DNA of 64,000 bases from Candidatus Nitrosotenuis chungbukensis (GTDB taxonomy: Archaea; Thermoproteota; Nitrososphaeria; Nitrososphaerales; Nitrosopumilaceae): the NCBI RefSeq assembly GCF_000685395.1, contig NZ_AVSQ01000003.1:1-64000 (forward strand), written 5' to 3'. The notes beneath the pieces are model-generated. The model worked only from the letters and a program-made list of their open reading frames with translations. It was not told the origin of the DNA and did not search any database. Position numbers and translations under genes: made by a program. The number at the start of each line of letters is the position of its first letter. Position 1 is the first letter of the stretch. Shown here one piece after another: positions 50,483 through 59,213 of the stretch.

Positions 50483-51028
50483 ATGCAATATATACTCATG
50501 AAAGATGAATTGGATGCTTTTTCTACAAATGAAGCAGAAATTTTGGAATATTATGGCCTGCAAGGAAGCTTTGGGAAGATAAGGCTACGACTCAAGTTTC
50601 TACGAATGTGGATATTACATTCTCTTGCATATTTATCACCAGATTCCGGCTTTGCGATTAAAATGCAACGATCCAGAGGAGTCAAAATAGGAAAAAATTG
50701 CCATTTATCACCATATGTTCTAATAGATTTACTGTATCCACAACTAGTAAAAATTGAGAACAATGTCACAATTGGTAGCAACACGTTGATTTTTGCACAT
50801 TCCAATCCAACTGCAAATCTTTTTTTAAAAAAACAATATCCAAGAAAAATTGATCCTGTAAATATCAAATCGGGTGCAGTGTTATTCCCAGGATGCATAA
50901 TAACTGCCGGTGTCACAATTGGCGAAAATTCGATGATAGGTGCAGGCAGTGTAGTTTCTGAAGATGTTCCAGATTATTGCGTTGCTGTAGGAAATCCGGC
51001 ACGGGTAGTAAAAAAGATTGATCATTAG
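50483..51028 (+). CDS. Hexapeptide-repeat acyltransferase near the ACP cassette
   Basis: 181 residues. A helical N-terminal region (about 1-65) is followed by left-handed beta-helix repeats: VKIGKNCHLSPYVLID, VKIENNVTIGSNTLIFAHS, and GAVLFPGCIITAGVTIGENS, ending VAVGNPARVV. It is divergent from the FkbH gene and 100 bp away. It could be the enzyme that moves the ACP-bound acyl unit onto a sugar, although most of the family use acetyl-CoA. ATG 50483 is used. The in-frame ATG 50498 is an alternative. Confidence 0.8.
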   Translation: MQYILMKDELDAFSTNEAEILEYYGLQGSFGKIRLRLKFLRMWILHSLAYLSPDSGFAIKMQRSRGVKIGKNCHLSPYVLIDLLYPQLVKIENNVTIGSNTLIFAHSNPTANLFLKKQYPRKIDPVNIKSGAVLFPGCIITAGVTIGENSMIGAGSVVSEDVPDYCVAVGNPARVVKKIDH

Positions 51029-51070
51029 AATTTCGATTGGTCACATTATGATATTTTGTGGTGACATAAG

Positions 51071-51904
51071 TTGAATTTGTTAGGTATTGATTTTGAGGAT
51101 TGGTTTCATCCAGAACTAATTCAGCGTCATATAACAGACAAAAACAACAAACCAACTGTAGTACAAGGCATAGACAAAATACTTGATTGGTTAAGAAAAA
51201 ATGATACCTTTGCTACTTTTTTCACGGTTGGAGAGTTACTAGAATCAAAACCTGAATTGTTAGACAAAATACTGGGAAATGGACATGAGATTGCATTTCA
51301 TACAATGCATCATACGAGGCTAGATGCACCAAATTTTAGAGAAAAATTTGATGAAGAGATCAAGAGGTTTGCGGATTTAACCAAAGGAAAGTCGCGCGGA
51401 TTTAGAGCCCCAACCTTTTCAATGAGCCATTACACATCGTGGGCAATCGATATACTGGCTAAAAATAATTACCAATACGATAGCAGTATTGTTCCAGCAA
51501 AAACCAAGTTATACGGAATTGCTAATGCCGAAACAAAACCATACAAAATTTCAAGTGGGAAATTGGAAGGGGGCGATCCTGGCGGAAAAATATTAGAATT
51601 TCCTCTGCTCACTACAACAATATTTGGGAAAAGAATTCCGGCAGGAGGTGGGTTTTATCTAAGGTGTCTCCCATTAAGAATTATCAAAAAGGCAATTAGG
51701 AACTGTAACAAAGAGAATGCTCCTGCCACATTTTACATTCATTCGTGGGAGCTAACTCCCGAATTTATGCCCAAGATTCAACTACCTTTTGTGGATAGAT
51801 TCATCACATATCATAATCTGGATAAGGCTTTTTTAAAAATGGACAAATTGATCAACGAGTTCAAATTTACATCATTTGAACGATTTATGGAACAAACATC
51901 GTAG
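51071..51904 (+). CDS. Polysaccharide deacetylase (NodB/CE4), second type
   Basis: 277 residues. Motif 1 is LLGIDFEDWFHPELI and motif 2 is HEIAFHTMHHTRL (metal histidines). SRGFRAPTFSMS is motif 3, and FYIHSWELTPEF is the C-terminal motif typical of the subgroup seen in exopolysaccharide loci. It lacks a signal peptide, so cytoplasmic action on a lipid-linked glycan is likely. The start is TTG 51071. It is distinct from the CE4 enzyme at 29328 in motif spacing and so probably has a different substrate. Confidence 0.85.
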   Translation: MNLLGIDFEDWFHPELIQRHITDKNNKPTVVQGIDKILDWLRKNDTFATFFTVGELLESKPELLDKILGNGHEIAFHTMHHTRLDAPNFREKFDEEIKRFADLTKGKSRGFRAPTFSMSHYTSWAIDILAKNNYQYDSSIVPAKTKLYGIANAETKPYKISSGKLEGGDPGGKILEFPLLTTTIFGKRIPAGGGFYLRCLPLRIIKKAIRNCNKENAPATFYIHSWELTPEFMPKIQLPFVDRFITYHNLDKAFLKMDKLINEFKFTSFERFMEQTS

Positions 51905-51914
51905 ATGTCTCGCA

Positions 51915-52853
51915 TCACTTGTTTTGTGACGTAAAGTAGTCCAGAGTTTTCTTTATTCCTTCTTTTATTGGAGTCTTTATGTCCCACCCTAGAGATTTCA
52001 GCTTAGAATTGTCGACAAGGAAATTTCCAACATCGACTTTTTTGGTATACTGGGGCGATTCTACGTATTTTACTTGTGAATTAGTAAGATCTTTGAGCCA
52101 GTCTCCCAGTTCATAAAACCATGTCTTTGTTGCAGACGAGATCCAGTATATGTTTCCAGACTGCCCCTTTTGCATTAATGTCTTTATTGCAGACACTACA
52201 TCTGAAACATAAACGATGTCTCTGAAAAAGTTCCCTTTGTCAAAAATTGTAATTTCTTCACCCTTGAATGCTTTGTATATTAAAAAATTGATTGCGTTTT
52301 TGTTTGCCACATATTGTTCTCTTGGGCCAAACGAATTGGTAATACGGAAAACTAGTGTGTCTGTTCCATACACATTATGGTAGATGGTACAATAATGTTC
52401 ACTTGTCAGACGGTTTGCTCCATATATTGTAGTTGGATTACAAGGAGTCTCTTCGGTTACTGGAAGTTCGGTTGGACGTCCTATTACAATGAAAGTACTG
52501 CCTAGAATGAATCGACATTTGAGATTTAAGGTTCTGATTTTTTCCAGTATGAATAAGGTAGATTTTGCATTCACGTCTATGTCATACAATGGATTCTCAA
52601 ATGATTTTGAGTGTGATGTTTCTCCTGCAAGATGTATTATCACATCAGGTTTATTTTTTTCAATGCTATTACCCAAACTGGCAAAATCGGTAACGTCTAC
52701 TTTTTCCAGTGTCATTCTATCAAGAATGTGTGATATATTATCAAGTTTTGATTCATTTCTTGTTAGAGCAATTACTTGATGATTATCTCTTAGAAATTCA
52801 TCACAAAGATGGCTTCCAATAAAACCTGCGCCGCCTGTAATCATGATTTTCAT
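51915..52853 (-). CDS. NAD-dependent epimerase/dehydratase (SDR)
   Basis: 312 residues from ATG 52853. The frame continues four codons to GTG 52865, but MKIMITGGAGFIGSHL is the natural start. HLAGETSHSKS, the Ser/Thr region LGSTFIVIGRP and TTIYGANRLTSEHY (Tyr...Lys/Arg variation: Y-G-A-N-R) are visible. The usual catalytic lysine in YxxxK is replaced by arginine in YGANR, so activity may be altered or the alignment offset. It likely modifies an NDP-sugar. It is convergent with the deacetylase. Confidence 0.8.
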   Translation of the reverse strand: MKIMITGGAGFIGSHLCDEFLRDNHQVIALTRNESKLDNISHILDRMTLEKVDVTDFASLGNSIEKNKPDVIIHLAGETSHSKSFENPLYDIDVNAKSTLFILEKIRTLNLKCRFILGSTFIVIGRPTELPVTEETPCNPTTIYGANRLTSEHYCTIYHNVYGTDTLVFRITNSFGPREQYVANKNAINFLIYKAFKGEEITIFDKGNFFRDIVYVSDVVSAIKTLMQKGQSGNIYWISSATKTWFYELGDWLKDLTNSQVKYVESPQYTKKVDVGNFLVDNSKLKSLGWDIKTPIKEGIKKTLDYFTSQNK

Positions 52854-52937
52854 AAATGTAAACACGTTAACGGTTAGTTAAAAATTCATGTTCATCTTAC
52901 GCTATCTATTTAATGAAATATGGTATACGATGCTTAG

Positions 52938-53714
52938 TTGAGTGCAAGTTTACTTGAAAAGGCAAGAATTTTGATCAAGGCCATCAAGACAATTAAAAAT
53001 TGGCATCTTTATGTTGCATTATACCTTAACCTAGTCAAAAATGAGCATATTATTCTGGAAACAAGAAATGGTGTCAAGATAAAGCTCAGAGTAAATTCGA
53101 CTGATCTCATGGCATTTACGCATGTGTGGCTGCTACATGAATATGGTAAGCCAGGTTTTGAAATAAGAGATGCCGACATTGTAATCGATGTTGGTGCACA
53201 CATTGGCTTGTTTGCCTTGTTTTCATCTCAATTTTGCAAAAATGGAAAGATCTACTGTTTTGAACCAGTAAAAGAAAACTTTGATTTGTTAGAGATGAAT
53301 TTGGAGATCAACAACATTAGAAACGTTGTTGCCACCAATGCAGCTGTTTCAACAAATACTGGTATTGTCACCATTTACTTGAATGAAGATGAATCGGGAC
53401 ATAGTATGCATGTTACAGGATCAAAACAGATACAGGCAAAATCACTTTCTTTGCAAGATGTTTTTGTTTCAAACAAATTAGAAAGATGCGACTTCCTAAA
53501 AATCGATTGCGAGGGAGAAGAATACAAAATAATTGATTCACTATCAACACAGTATTTTGATAAAATAAACAAGATGTGTATTGAGTATCATTTTGCAGAT
53601 ACCAGACCACAACTGCTACAAGACATGATTAAAAAACTAAGATTGTCATCATACATAGTAGATATAAGAAATATTTTACCCAGTATTGGCTTTTTGTACG
53701 CAAAGAAAAGATAA
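52938..53714 (+). CDS. FkbM-family methyltransferase
   Basis: 258 residues. A helical N-terminal section is followed by the SAM-binding motif VIDVGAHIGLFALFSSQF, then YCFEPVKENFDLLEMN and FLKIDCEGEEYKIIDSL, the FkbM hallmarks. FkbM-type enzymes O-methylate sugars or polyketides. In this locus a terminal sugar O-methylation is likely. The start is TTG 52938, divergent from the SDR gene with about 85 bp between the two starts. It ends one base before the convergent methyltransferase at 53716. Confidence 0.86.
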   Translation: MSASLLEKARILIKAIKTIKNWHLYVALYLNLVKNEHIILETRNGVKIKLRVNSTDLMAFTHVWLLHEYGKPGFEIRDADIVIDVGAHIGLFALFSSQFCKNGKIYCFEPVKENFDLLEMNLEINNIRNVVATNAAVSTNTGIVTIYLNEDESGHSMHVTGSKQIQAKSLSLQDVFVSNKLERCDFLKIDCEGEEYKIIDSLSTQYFDKINKMCIEYHFADTRPQLLQDMIKKLRLSSYIVDIRNILPSIGFLYAKKR

Positions 53715-53715
53715 T

Positions 53716-54522
53716 CTATGGTTTTTTTAGTATACCCAAAAATGACTTTTCATTTTGTGGCAATATGAAAGGCTCCAAACTCAATTTTGAGTAAAAATCG
53801 CTAAATGCGTTGTTTCCTGAAATGTCATCTGATATCAAAAAACCACCCTTGTTTACAAAAGGCCATGCCGTTTCAAATTCAAATTTCATATTTTTGTAGG
53901 TATGTAAGCTATCATGAAAAAACACATCCAGAGAACCCAGAGAGTACAAAGTATCTTTTAGCTTTTCTGATGAGGATCCAAAAACTAATCTCCAGTTTTC
54001 ACAAAGATGCGACGGTATTGCAGAACCAATCATTTCTTCTGATTGCCATGGCGAAAATACAGAATCTATCGAATAAAGTGTGCCTTTTTTGTTTTCAAAC
54101 AGTGCTTGTAAAATATACATGCTACTAAGTCCGTACGCGACGCCAGTTTCTACCACTATTTTTGGTTTTACGATTTTACATAAGGCATAAAGGAAAAGGC
54201 CACTGTTATTGTCAAGGGTATATTCTAATGGATATGGTTTTTTCTTTGAAGGGTATGATTCATTTTTTAATTTGTTAAAAAAATCACTAGCATGGACTTG
54301 TAGTCTGGCGGCGTCTTTCCTAAAATCTGCAATCGAGTATGAAGATTCTGGAAAAAGCGCTTTAATTATGTCATCAAGTTGTGATTTTTTTTCTGCATAA
54401 TTGGACGCCGAGTGCTTGGAATCTTGCCAAGATTGGTATTTTGCTTGTAGTATTTGCCTACCTATCTTTGGATTTGCTATTGTGTAGGCCAAAAGACTGG
54501 CCAAAAATGACAGTTTATTCAT
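53716..54522 (-). CDS. Class I SAM-dependent O-methyltransferase (Methyltransf_24-like)
   Basis: 268 residues. Motif I is VVETGVAYGLSSMYILQAL, with an acidic residue in YSIDSVFSPW and DVFFHDSLHTYKNMKFEFE carrying the metal or substrate histidine region typical of this family and of cephalosporin-hydroxylase-like proteins. GGFLISDDISGN follows. It probably methylates a sugar hydroxyl. It is tail-to-tail with the FkbM gene, so two different methyltransferases are paired here. ATG 54522. Confidence 0.8.
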   Translation of the reverse strand: MNKLSFLASLLAYTIANPKIGRQILQAKYQSWQDSKHSASNYAEKKSQLDDIIKALFPESSYSIADFRKDAARLQVHASDFFNKLKNESYPSKKKPYPLEYTLDNNSGLFLYALCKIVKPKIVVETGVAYGLSSMYILQALFENKKGTLYSIDSVFSPWQSEEMIGSAIPSHLCENWRLVFGSSSEKLKDTLYSLGSLDVFFHDSLHTYKNMKFEFETAWPFVNKGGFLISDDISGNNAFSDFYSKLSLEPFILPQNEKSFLGILKKP

Positions 54523-54631
54523 CTCTATGATTTATTTTCCAAAGATGCAGTTTAGATAAAGTTGTTGGTAAAATGACAGTATTTGATAAAAAAGCAATTA
54601 AAACCAAGATCACAGACTAGATTGTATTCAA

Positions 54632-55816
54632 ATGAAAGTAGCACTCACCTGTCCTGCATCGTTGCCTGCAACACAGTTTGGTGGAATTATGTTTCTTTGT
54701 GTAGATATTGCCAGAGAACTTGCAAAAAACGGTCATCGGGTCATCATATTTACCACAGATTTGGATTTTGCCAACAATGCAAATACATTCAATAGAGATC
54801 TCGCAAAAATAGAGTCCATTCACGGTTTTACAATAAATCGCGCCCATGTCTGGCTTTCATACCAGCTGTTCTATGTTAACCCGGGAATGTATTTTGAGAT
54901 GAAAAAAGAAAAGGTGGACATAATTCATACAATAGGAATCAGAAGTTTTCAATCACTTGTTGCCGCATTGATATCAAAAAAATATAAAATTCCATTAGTA
55001 ATATCAGATCAGGGAGGGCTTAACACCCACCCAGACCTGCAAAAAAATAGTCTAATGAAAAAAATTATGTACAAGATACAAGTCCCCATAATAAGTTTTA
55101 TAGTGAATCAGGCAACAAAGATCATTGTTCCAAATGAATATGAAAAAGAAATATTTTCCAAATATACTACAAGCAAAAAAATTGAAGTTGTCAGAAATGG
55201 CATTAGTCTAGATGAAATATATCAAAGTAAGATAGATTTTAGGGACAAATATAAAGTAAAAAATAATTTTATCCTATTTCTTGGTAGATTCAACAAGGTC
55301 AAAGGAATAGATGTTTTATTACAAGCGTGGGCGTCAATCAAGGACAACATAGAGAGCGATACAAAACTTGTGATAATGGGAGTGAATTTTGGTTTCGAGT
55401 CAGAAATGTACAAATTGATAGAAGAATTAAAAATTAAAGATAGTGTAATTGTAATCACAAAACCTCCAAGAGAAGATGTTTTGGCAGCATATTCAGCGTG
55501 CCAGTTTTTGGTATTGCCATCAAGATGGGAACTTTCACCGCTAACTCCTCTTGAAGGATTTGCATTTAAAAAACCAACGATAAGTACGACGGCACATGGA
55601 ATACCATACACAATCAAAGATGGTGAGAATGCAATTTTAGTAGAACCTGAAAATCACAAGCAATTAGCAGAAGCCATTTTAAAACTACTGAAAAATGAAG
55701 AATTGAGACTTGCATACGGTAATGCTGGATATAGCATGGTTCAACAAGTTTGTAATTCAAAAACAATGTCAGAAAACATTCTGAGAGTTTACCAGCAAGC
55801 TCTCACAGATAGTTAA
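54632..55816 (+). CDS. Family 4 glycosyltransferase
   Basis: A 394-residue GT-B retaining enzyme. The glycine-rich acceptor loop LPATQFGGIMFLCVDIARE lies near the N-terminus. VISDQGGLNTHPDL, FLGRFNKVKGIDVLLQAW and the catalytic EX7E motif in PSRWELSPLTPLEGFAFKKP are diagnostic. It starts a plus-strand run with an aminotransferase, a GT2, a flippase and an ArnT-like enzyme, which together look like the assembly and export part of the locus. A decayed copy of its 3' end is found near 61765. Confidence 0.9.
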   Translation: MKVALTCPASLPATQFGGIMFLCVDIARELAKNGHRVIIFTTDLDFANNANTFNRDLAKIESIHGFTINRAHVWLSYQLFYVNPGMYFEMKKEKVDIIHTIGIRSFQSLVAALISKKYKIPLVISDQGGLNTHPDLQKNSLMKKIMYKIQVPIISFIVNQATKIIVPNEYEKEIFSKYTTSKKIEVVRNGISLDEIYQSKIDFRDKYKVKNNFILFLGRFNKVKGIDVLLQAWASIKDNIESDTKLVIMGVNFGFESEMYKLIEELKIKDSVIVITKPPREDVLAAYSACQFLVLPSRWELSPLTPLEGFAFKKPTISTTAHGIPYTIKDGENAILVEPENHKQLAEAILKLLKNEELRLAYGNAGYSMVQQVCNSKTMSENILRVYQQALTDS

Positions 55817-55843
55817 TAAGATCATTTCTTTATCTCAGAGAGT

Positions 55844-57010
55844 ATGAAAGCACGTGACATATCCAAATCAGAAAGTAATGTGCCTTTTTTTGTGCCTTGG
55901 ATAACTAAGGAAGATAAAAAAGCAATAACAGACGCATTAAACTCTCATTTACTTACCGACGGTCCGAAATTACGCCAGTTTGAATCTGCTTTTGCAAAAC
56001 TTACAGGCGCTAAATATGCCATAGGGGTATCAAATGCTACTGCTGCCCTACATTTGTCTATTAAGGCACTCGGAATTGGAAAAGGAGATGAAGTAATTGT
56101 TCCAGACATGACATTTGTAGCTACTGCAAATGCAGTTGTACTAAGTGGAGCAGTGCCGGTTTTTGCAGATGTAGAAAAAGAAACCATGAATATTTCAATT
56201 GATTCAATCAAAAAAAAGATTAACCCGAGGACAAAAGCAATTCTTCCTGTTCATTTTGCAGGAAAGGTCTGCGACATAGTCACAATATCTAGGATTGCAA
56301 GAGAAAATAATGTTGCAGTAATTGAGGATTGCGCTCATGCGATAGGAGCGCAATATGATGGAAAACACGTTGGAAATTTTGGTAGTACGGGTTGTTTTAG
56401 CTTCTATCCGACTAAGAATATTACTACTATTGAGGGTGGCATGATTATAACTAATTCCAAAAAAATCGCAGAGTATGTCATGTCAGCAAGAAACCACGGA
56501 TTAACAAAAACATTGGTACAAAGATATGCCAGTGGAAAGCCTTGGGATTATGACATGATAGAATCAGGTTATAACTACAGATTAGATGAAATAAGATCAG
56601 CCTTAGGATTAAGCCAGATTAAGAGGATAAAAAAATTAAATGCGTTAAGAAAAAAAGTTTTTGAATATTACAATAAGAGATTGAAACATGTTAGTGGGTT
56701 GATAACTCCGCATTCTTCAGCAAGCAATGACCATGCATATCACTTGTACATAATGAGAGTAGAAAGAAATGGCAATATTTCAAGAGATAAATTATTTAGT
56801 CAATTACTACAGTATGGGATTAAGACCACCGTTCATTACAAACCACTACATGAGTTTACTGCCTTCAATAAATTTAAGAGCAGTAAAGATGAAATGAAAA
56901 ATTCAAAACAGTTGTACGAGGAGATAATCTCTCTGCCATTCTATCCAAACATGCCAAAAAAGCAGCAGGATTTTGTCATTGATTGCATAATAAAAATAAT
57001 GAATTCTTGA
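55844..57010 (+). CDS. DegT/DnrJ/EryC1/StrS sugar aminotransferase, copy 3
   Basis: 388 residues. SNATAALHLSIKALGIGKGD, HFAGKVCDIVTI, VIEDCAHAIGAQY and the PLP lysine in SFYPTKNITTIEGGM are the family markers. TTVHYKPLHEFTAF is the C-terminal motif. It acts on a keto-sugar nucleotide with glutamate as probable amino donor. The gap to the upstream glycosyltransferase is 27 bases. A mutated remnant of its last third, with matching bases up to the stop, occurs at 61.86-62.0 kb, showing past duplication. Confidence 0.9.
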   Translation: MKARDISKSESNVPFFVPWITKEDKKAITDALNSHLLTDGPKLRQFESAFAKLTGAKYAIGVSNATAALHLSIKALGIGKGDEVIVPDMTFVATANAVVLSGAVPVFADVEKETMNISIDSIKKKINPRTKAILPVHFAGKVCDIVTISRIARENNVAVIEDCAHAIGAQYDGKHVGNFGSTGCFSFYPTKNITTIEGGMIITNSKKIAEYVMSARNHGLTKTLVQRYASGKPWDYDMIESGYNYRLDEIRSALGLSQIKRIKKLNALRKKVFEYYNKRLKHVSGLITPHSSASNDHAYHLYIMRVERNGNISRDKLFSQLLQYGIKTTVHYKPLHEFTAFNKFKSSKDEMKNSKQLYEEIISLPFYPNMPKKQQDFVIDCIIKIMNS

Positions 57011-57107
57011 CAGATTGCAATATAATGCATAAAAATTACAAATTTGACATGTAAATTAGTCTATAACTTTAATATTCGTTGTTTTTTGAAAACAGTGCAG
57101 AAAAAAT

Positions 57108-57992
57108 TTGAAGATAGTAATAGGCTTACCGGCATATAATGAAGAAAAAAACATAGCTTCGATCATCACTCAGTTAAAGGAAGTAAGCACACAGATTATT
57201 GTTTGTAATGATGGCTCCTCTGATCAGACTGGAGCTATTGCTGAGGCCATGGGAGTAATAGTTGTAAATCATGCAAAAAACATTGGCTATGGTGCTGCCA
57301 TCAAGAGTTTATTTACAAAATTTATGGATCTTGATGCAGATATTCTAGTAACTTTTGATGCAGATGGTCAGCATAGAATTGAAGATATCAAAATAGTAAC
57401 TGAGCCGCTAATAAAAGACGAAGCAGATGTGGTTATTGGTTCAAGATTTCTTGATGCAGATGATCAAGACATGCCAGCATATAGGAAAATAGGCATAAAG
57501 ACGATAACAAATCTCACAAATGTTTCTACAGACATCAAGCTAACTGATTCTCAAAGTGGATTCAGAGCATATGCAAGAAAGGTGTTATCGGATATAATGC
57601 CATCAGAACACGGCATGGGAGTATCTACAGAGATTCTAATTAAAGCAAGCAAAAAGGGATTTAGAATAAAGGAAGTTCCAATCAAAATTTTGTATCAGGG
57701 AGACACATCCACTCATCACCCAGTTTCTCATGGAGTATCAGTGATCCTAAGTACAATGAAGTTTGTATCAATAGAACATCCCTTAAAGTTCTATGGTGTA
57801 CCTGGATTGTGTTTTCTGGTAATTGGACTTTTTTTCGTGGTGTGGACCATACAATACTTTACAGAGTTTGGCGTATTTCCACCTGTCTTAGCACTAATCG
57901 CAATAGGCTCAACGCTGTTTGGCTTGATGTTTCTAATGACTGCAGTAATGCTTTATTCGCTAGTCAACGTTGTAAGAGAGAAAAATAGCTAG
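57108..57992 (+). CDS. Family 2 glycosyltransferase with C-terminal membrane hairpin (dolichol-phosphate sugar synthase-like)
   Basis: 294 residues. The GT-A domain shows IGLPAYNEEKNIASIITQL, CNDGSSDQT, TFDADGQHRIEDI (DxD) and DSQSGFRAYAR. Two C-terminal helices (about 228-248 and 262-285) anchor it, as in archaeal polyprenyl-phosphate glycosyltransferases. It likely charges a lipid phosphate with a sugar that is then used on the outer face by the ArnT-like enzyme at 59214. The start is TTG 57108. Confidence 0.88.
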   Translation: MKIVIGLPAYNEEKNIASIITQLKEVSTQIIVCNDGSSDQTGAIAEAMGVIVVNHAKNIGYGAAIKSLFTKFMDLDADILVTFDADGQHRIEDIKIVTEPLIKDEADVVIGSRFLDADDQDMPAYRKIGIKTITNLTNVSTDIKLTDSQSGFRAYARKVLSDIMPSEHGMGVSTEILIKASKKGFRIKEVPIKILYQGDTSTHHPVSHGVSVILSTMKFVSIEHPLKFYGVPGLCFLVIGLFFVVWTIQYFTEFGVFPPVLALIAIGSTLFGLMFLMTAVMLYSLVNVVREKNS

Positions 57993-58022
57993 TTATCTCA
58001 CATGGAACAATATCTGTAAATT

Positions 58023-59183
58023 ATGAATTCTTGGGATAATATTAGAAATTTTTCAGGATTGAGGGGTTTAACAATAATTGGTACCACGGATGTCATAGGC
58101 AACGCCATTTCAGCAGTTTTTTGGCTTTACTTGGCTTCATTATTGGGGACAGAAAACTATGGACAGTTAAGCTATTTTTTGGCAATTGCCGGAATAGCAT
58201 CAACACTGTCGCTCACCGGGGCTGGAAACACCCTGATAGTGTACACCGCAAAAAATGTAAGATTGGAATCCTCCGTTTATTTTATTTCGTTAGTTTTGGC
58301 AGCCGTGGCAATGCTGATTCTTTTTGCCATTTTTTCTAATTATGGAATTAGTGCATATGTGTTAGGTGCGATTGTTTTTGGATTGGCGGGTGCTGAGATA
58401 TTAGGGAAAAAACTCTACAAAAGCTACTCAAAGTATCTCATCGCCCAGCGCATACTGATGATAGGTCTATCAGTTGGATTTTACCATTTGATTGGTTTGA
58501 ACGGAATAATTCTTGGTCTTGGGCTCGCATTTCTTGTTTATCTTCCTCGAATTTACGTGGGATTTAAAGAAACAAAGATTGATTTCTCATTGCTAAAAGA
58601 ACGAGCCGGATTCATCACTCACAATTACATACTGAATTTGTCAGGCGCCTTTAGTGGCCAGCTTGACAAGTTGATTATAGCTCCACTACTAGGTTTTGCA
58701 ATACTTGGAAACTATCAGTTGGGAATACAGCTGCTTTCCATTCTGGAGATGCTGCCGGGCATAATTTTCAAATTTATCCTACCACAAGATGCAGCAGGCA
58801 ATTCCAACAAAAAGCTCAAAAAAATTACAATTTTACTATCGGTAGGAATGGCAGTACTCGGAATAACCCTATCGCCAATAGTAATCCCAACGTTCTTTCC
58901 TAAATTTATAGACGCCATACAGGTATTTCAAATAGTTAGCCTATCCATAATCCCCTCTACCATAAACATGACTTTTGTTTCAAAGTTTCTAGGGATGGAA
59001 AAAAGTAAGTTTGTGCTAATATCCTCAGGAACGTATCTTGTTACACAAGTCACACTAATTCTGATTTTAGGAGACATTTATGGAATAAATGGAATAGCCA
59101 CAGCGTTTGTTATTTCAGTTTGTATTCAAACCATTTCATTTTTCATCATTGATAGAATCACTCAAAGAAAAAATTCGCCGTAG
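58023..59183 (+). CDS. Oligosaccharide flippase (Wzx/MATE-like polysaccharide transporter)
   Basis: 386 residues of mostly hydrophobic sequence with about 11-12 predicted helices. GLRGLTIIGTTDVIGNAISA at the N-terminus, and LGNYQLGIQLLSIL with its preceding AFSGQLDKLIIAPLLG, match the polysaccharide biosynthesis (Wzx) family. It is expected to move lipid-linked oligosaccharide across the membrane. It follows the GT2 by 30 bases and precedes the GT39-like gene, consistent with an export module. Confidence 0.85.
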   Translation: MNSWDNIRNFSGLRGLTIIGTTDVIGNAISAVFWLYLASLLGTENYGQLSYFLAIAGIASTLSLTGAGNTLIVYTAKNVRLESSVYFISLVLAAVAMLILFAIFSNYGISAYVLGAIVFGLAGAEILGKKLYKSYSKYLIAQRILMIGLSVGFYHLIGLNGIILGLGLAFLVYLPRIYVGFKETKIDFSLLKERAGFITHNYILNLSGAFSGQLDKLIIAPLLGFAILGNYQLGIQLLSILEMLPGIIFKFILPQDAAGNSNKKLKKITILLSVGMAVLGITLSPIVIPTFFPKFIDAIQVFQIVSLSIIPSTINMTFVSKFLGMEKSKFVLISSGTYLVTQVTLILILGDIYGINGIATAFVISVCIQTISFFIIDRITQRKNSP

Positions 59184-59213
59184 ACAATAATAAGCAGATT
59201 TAATGTTCGGAAA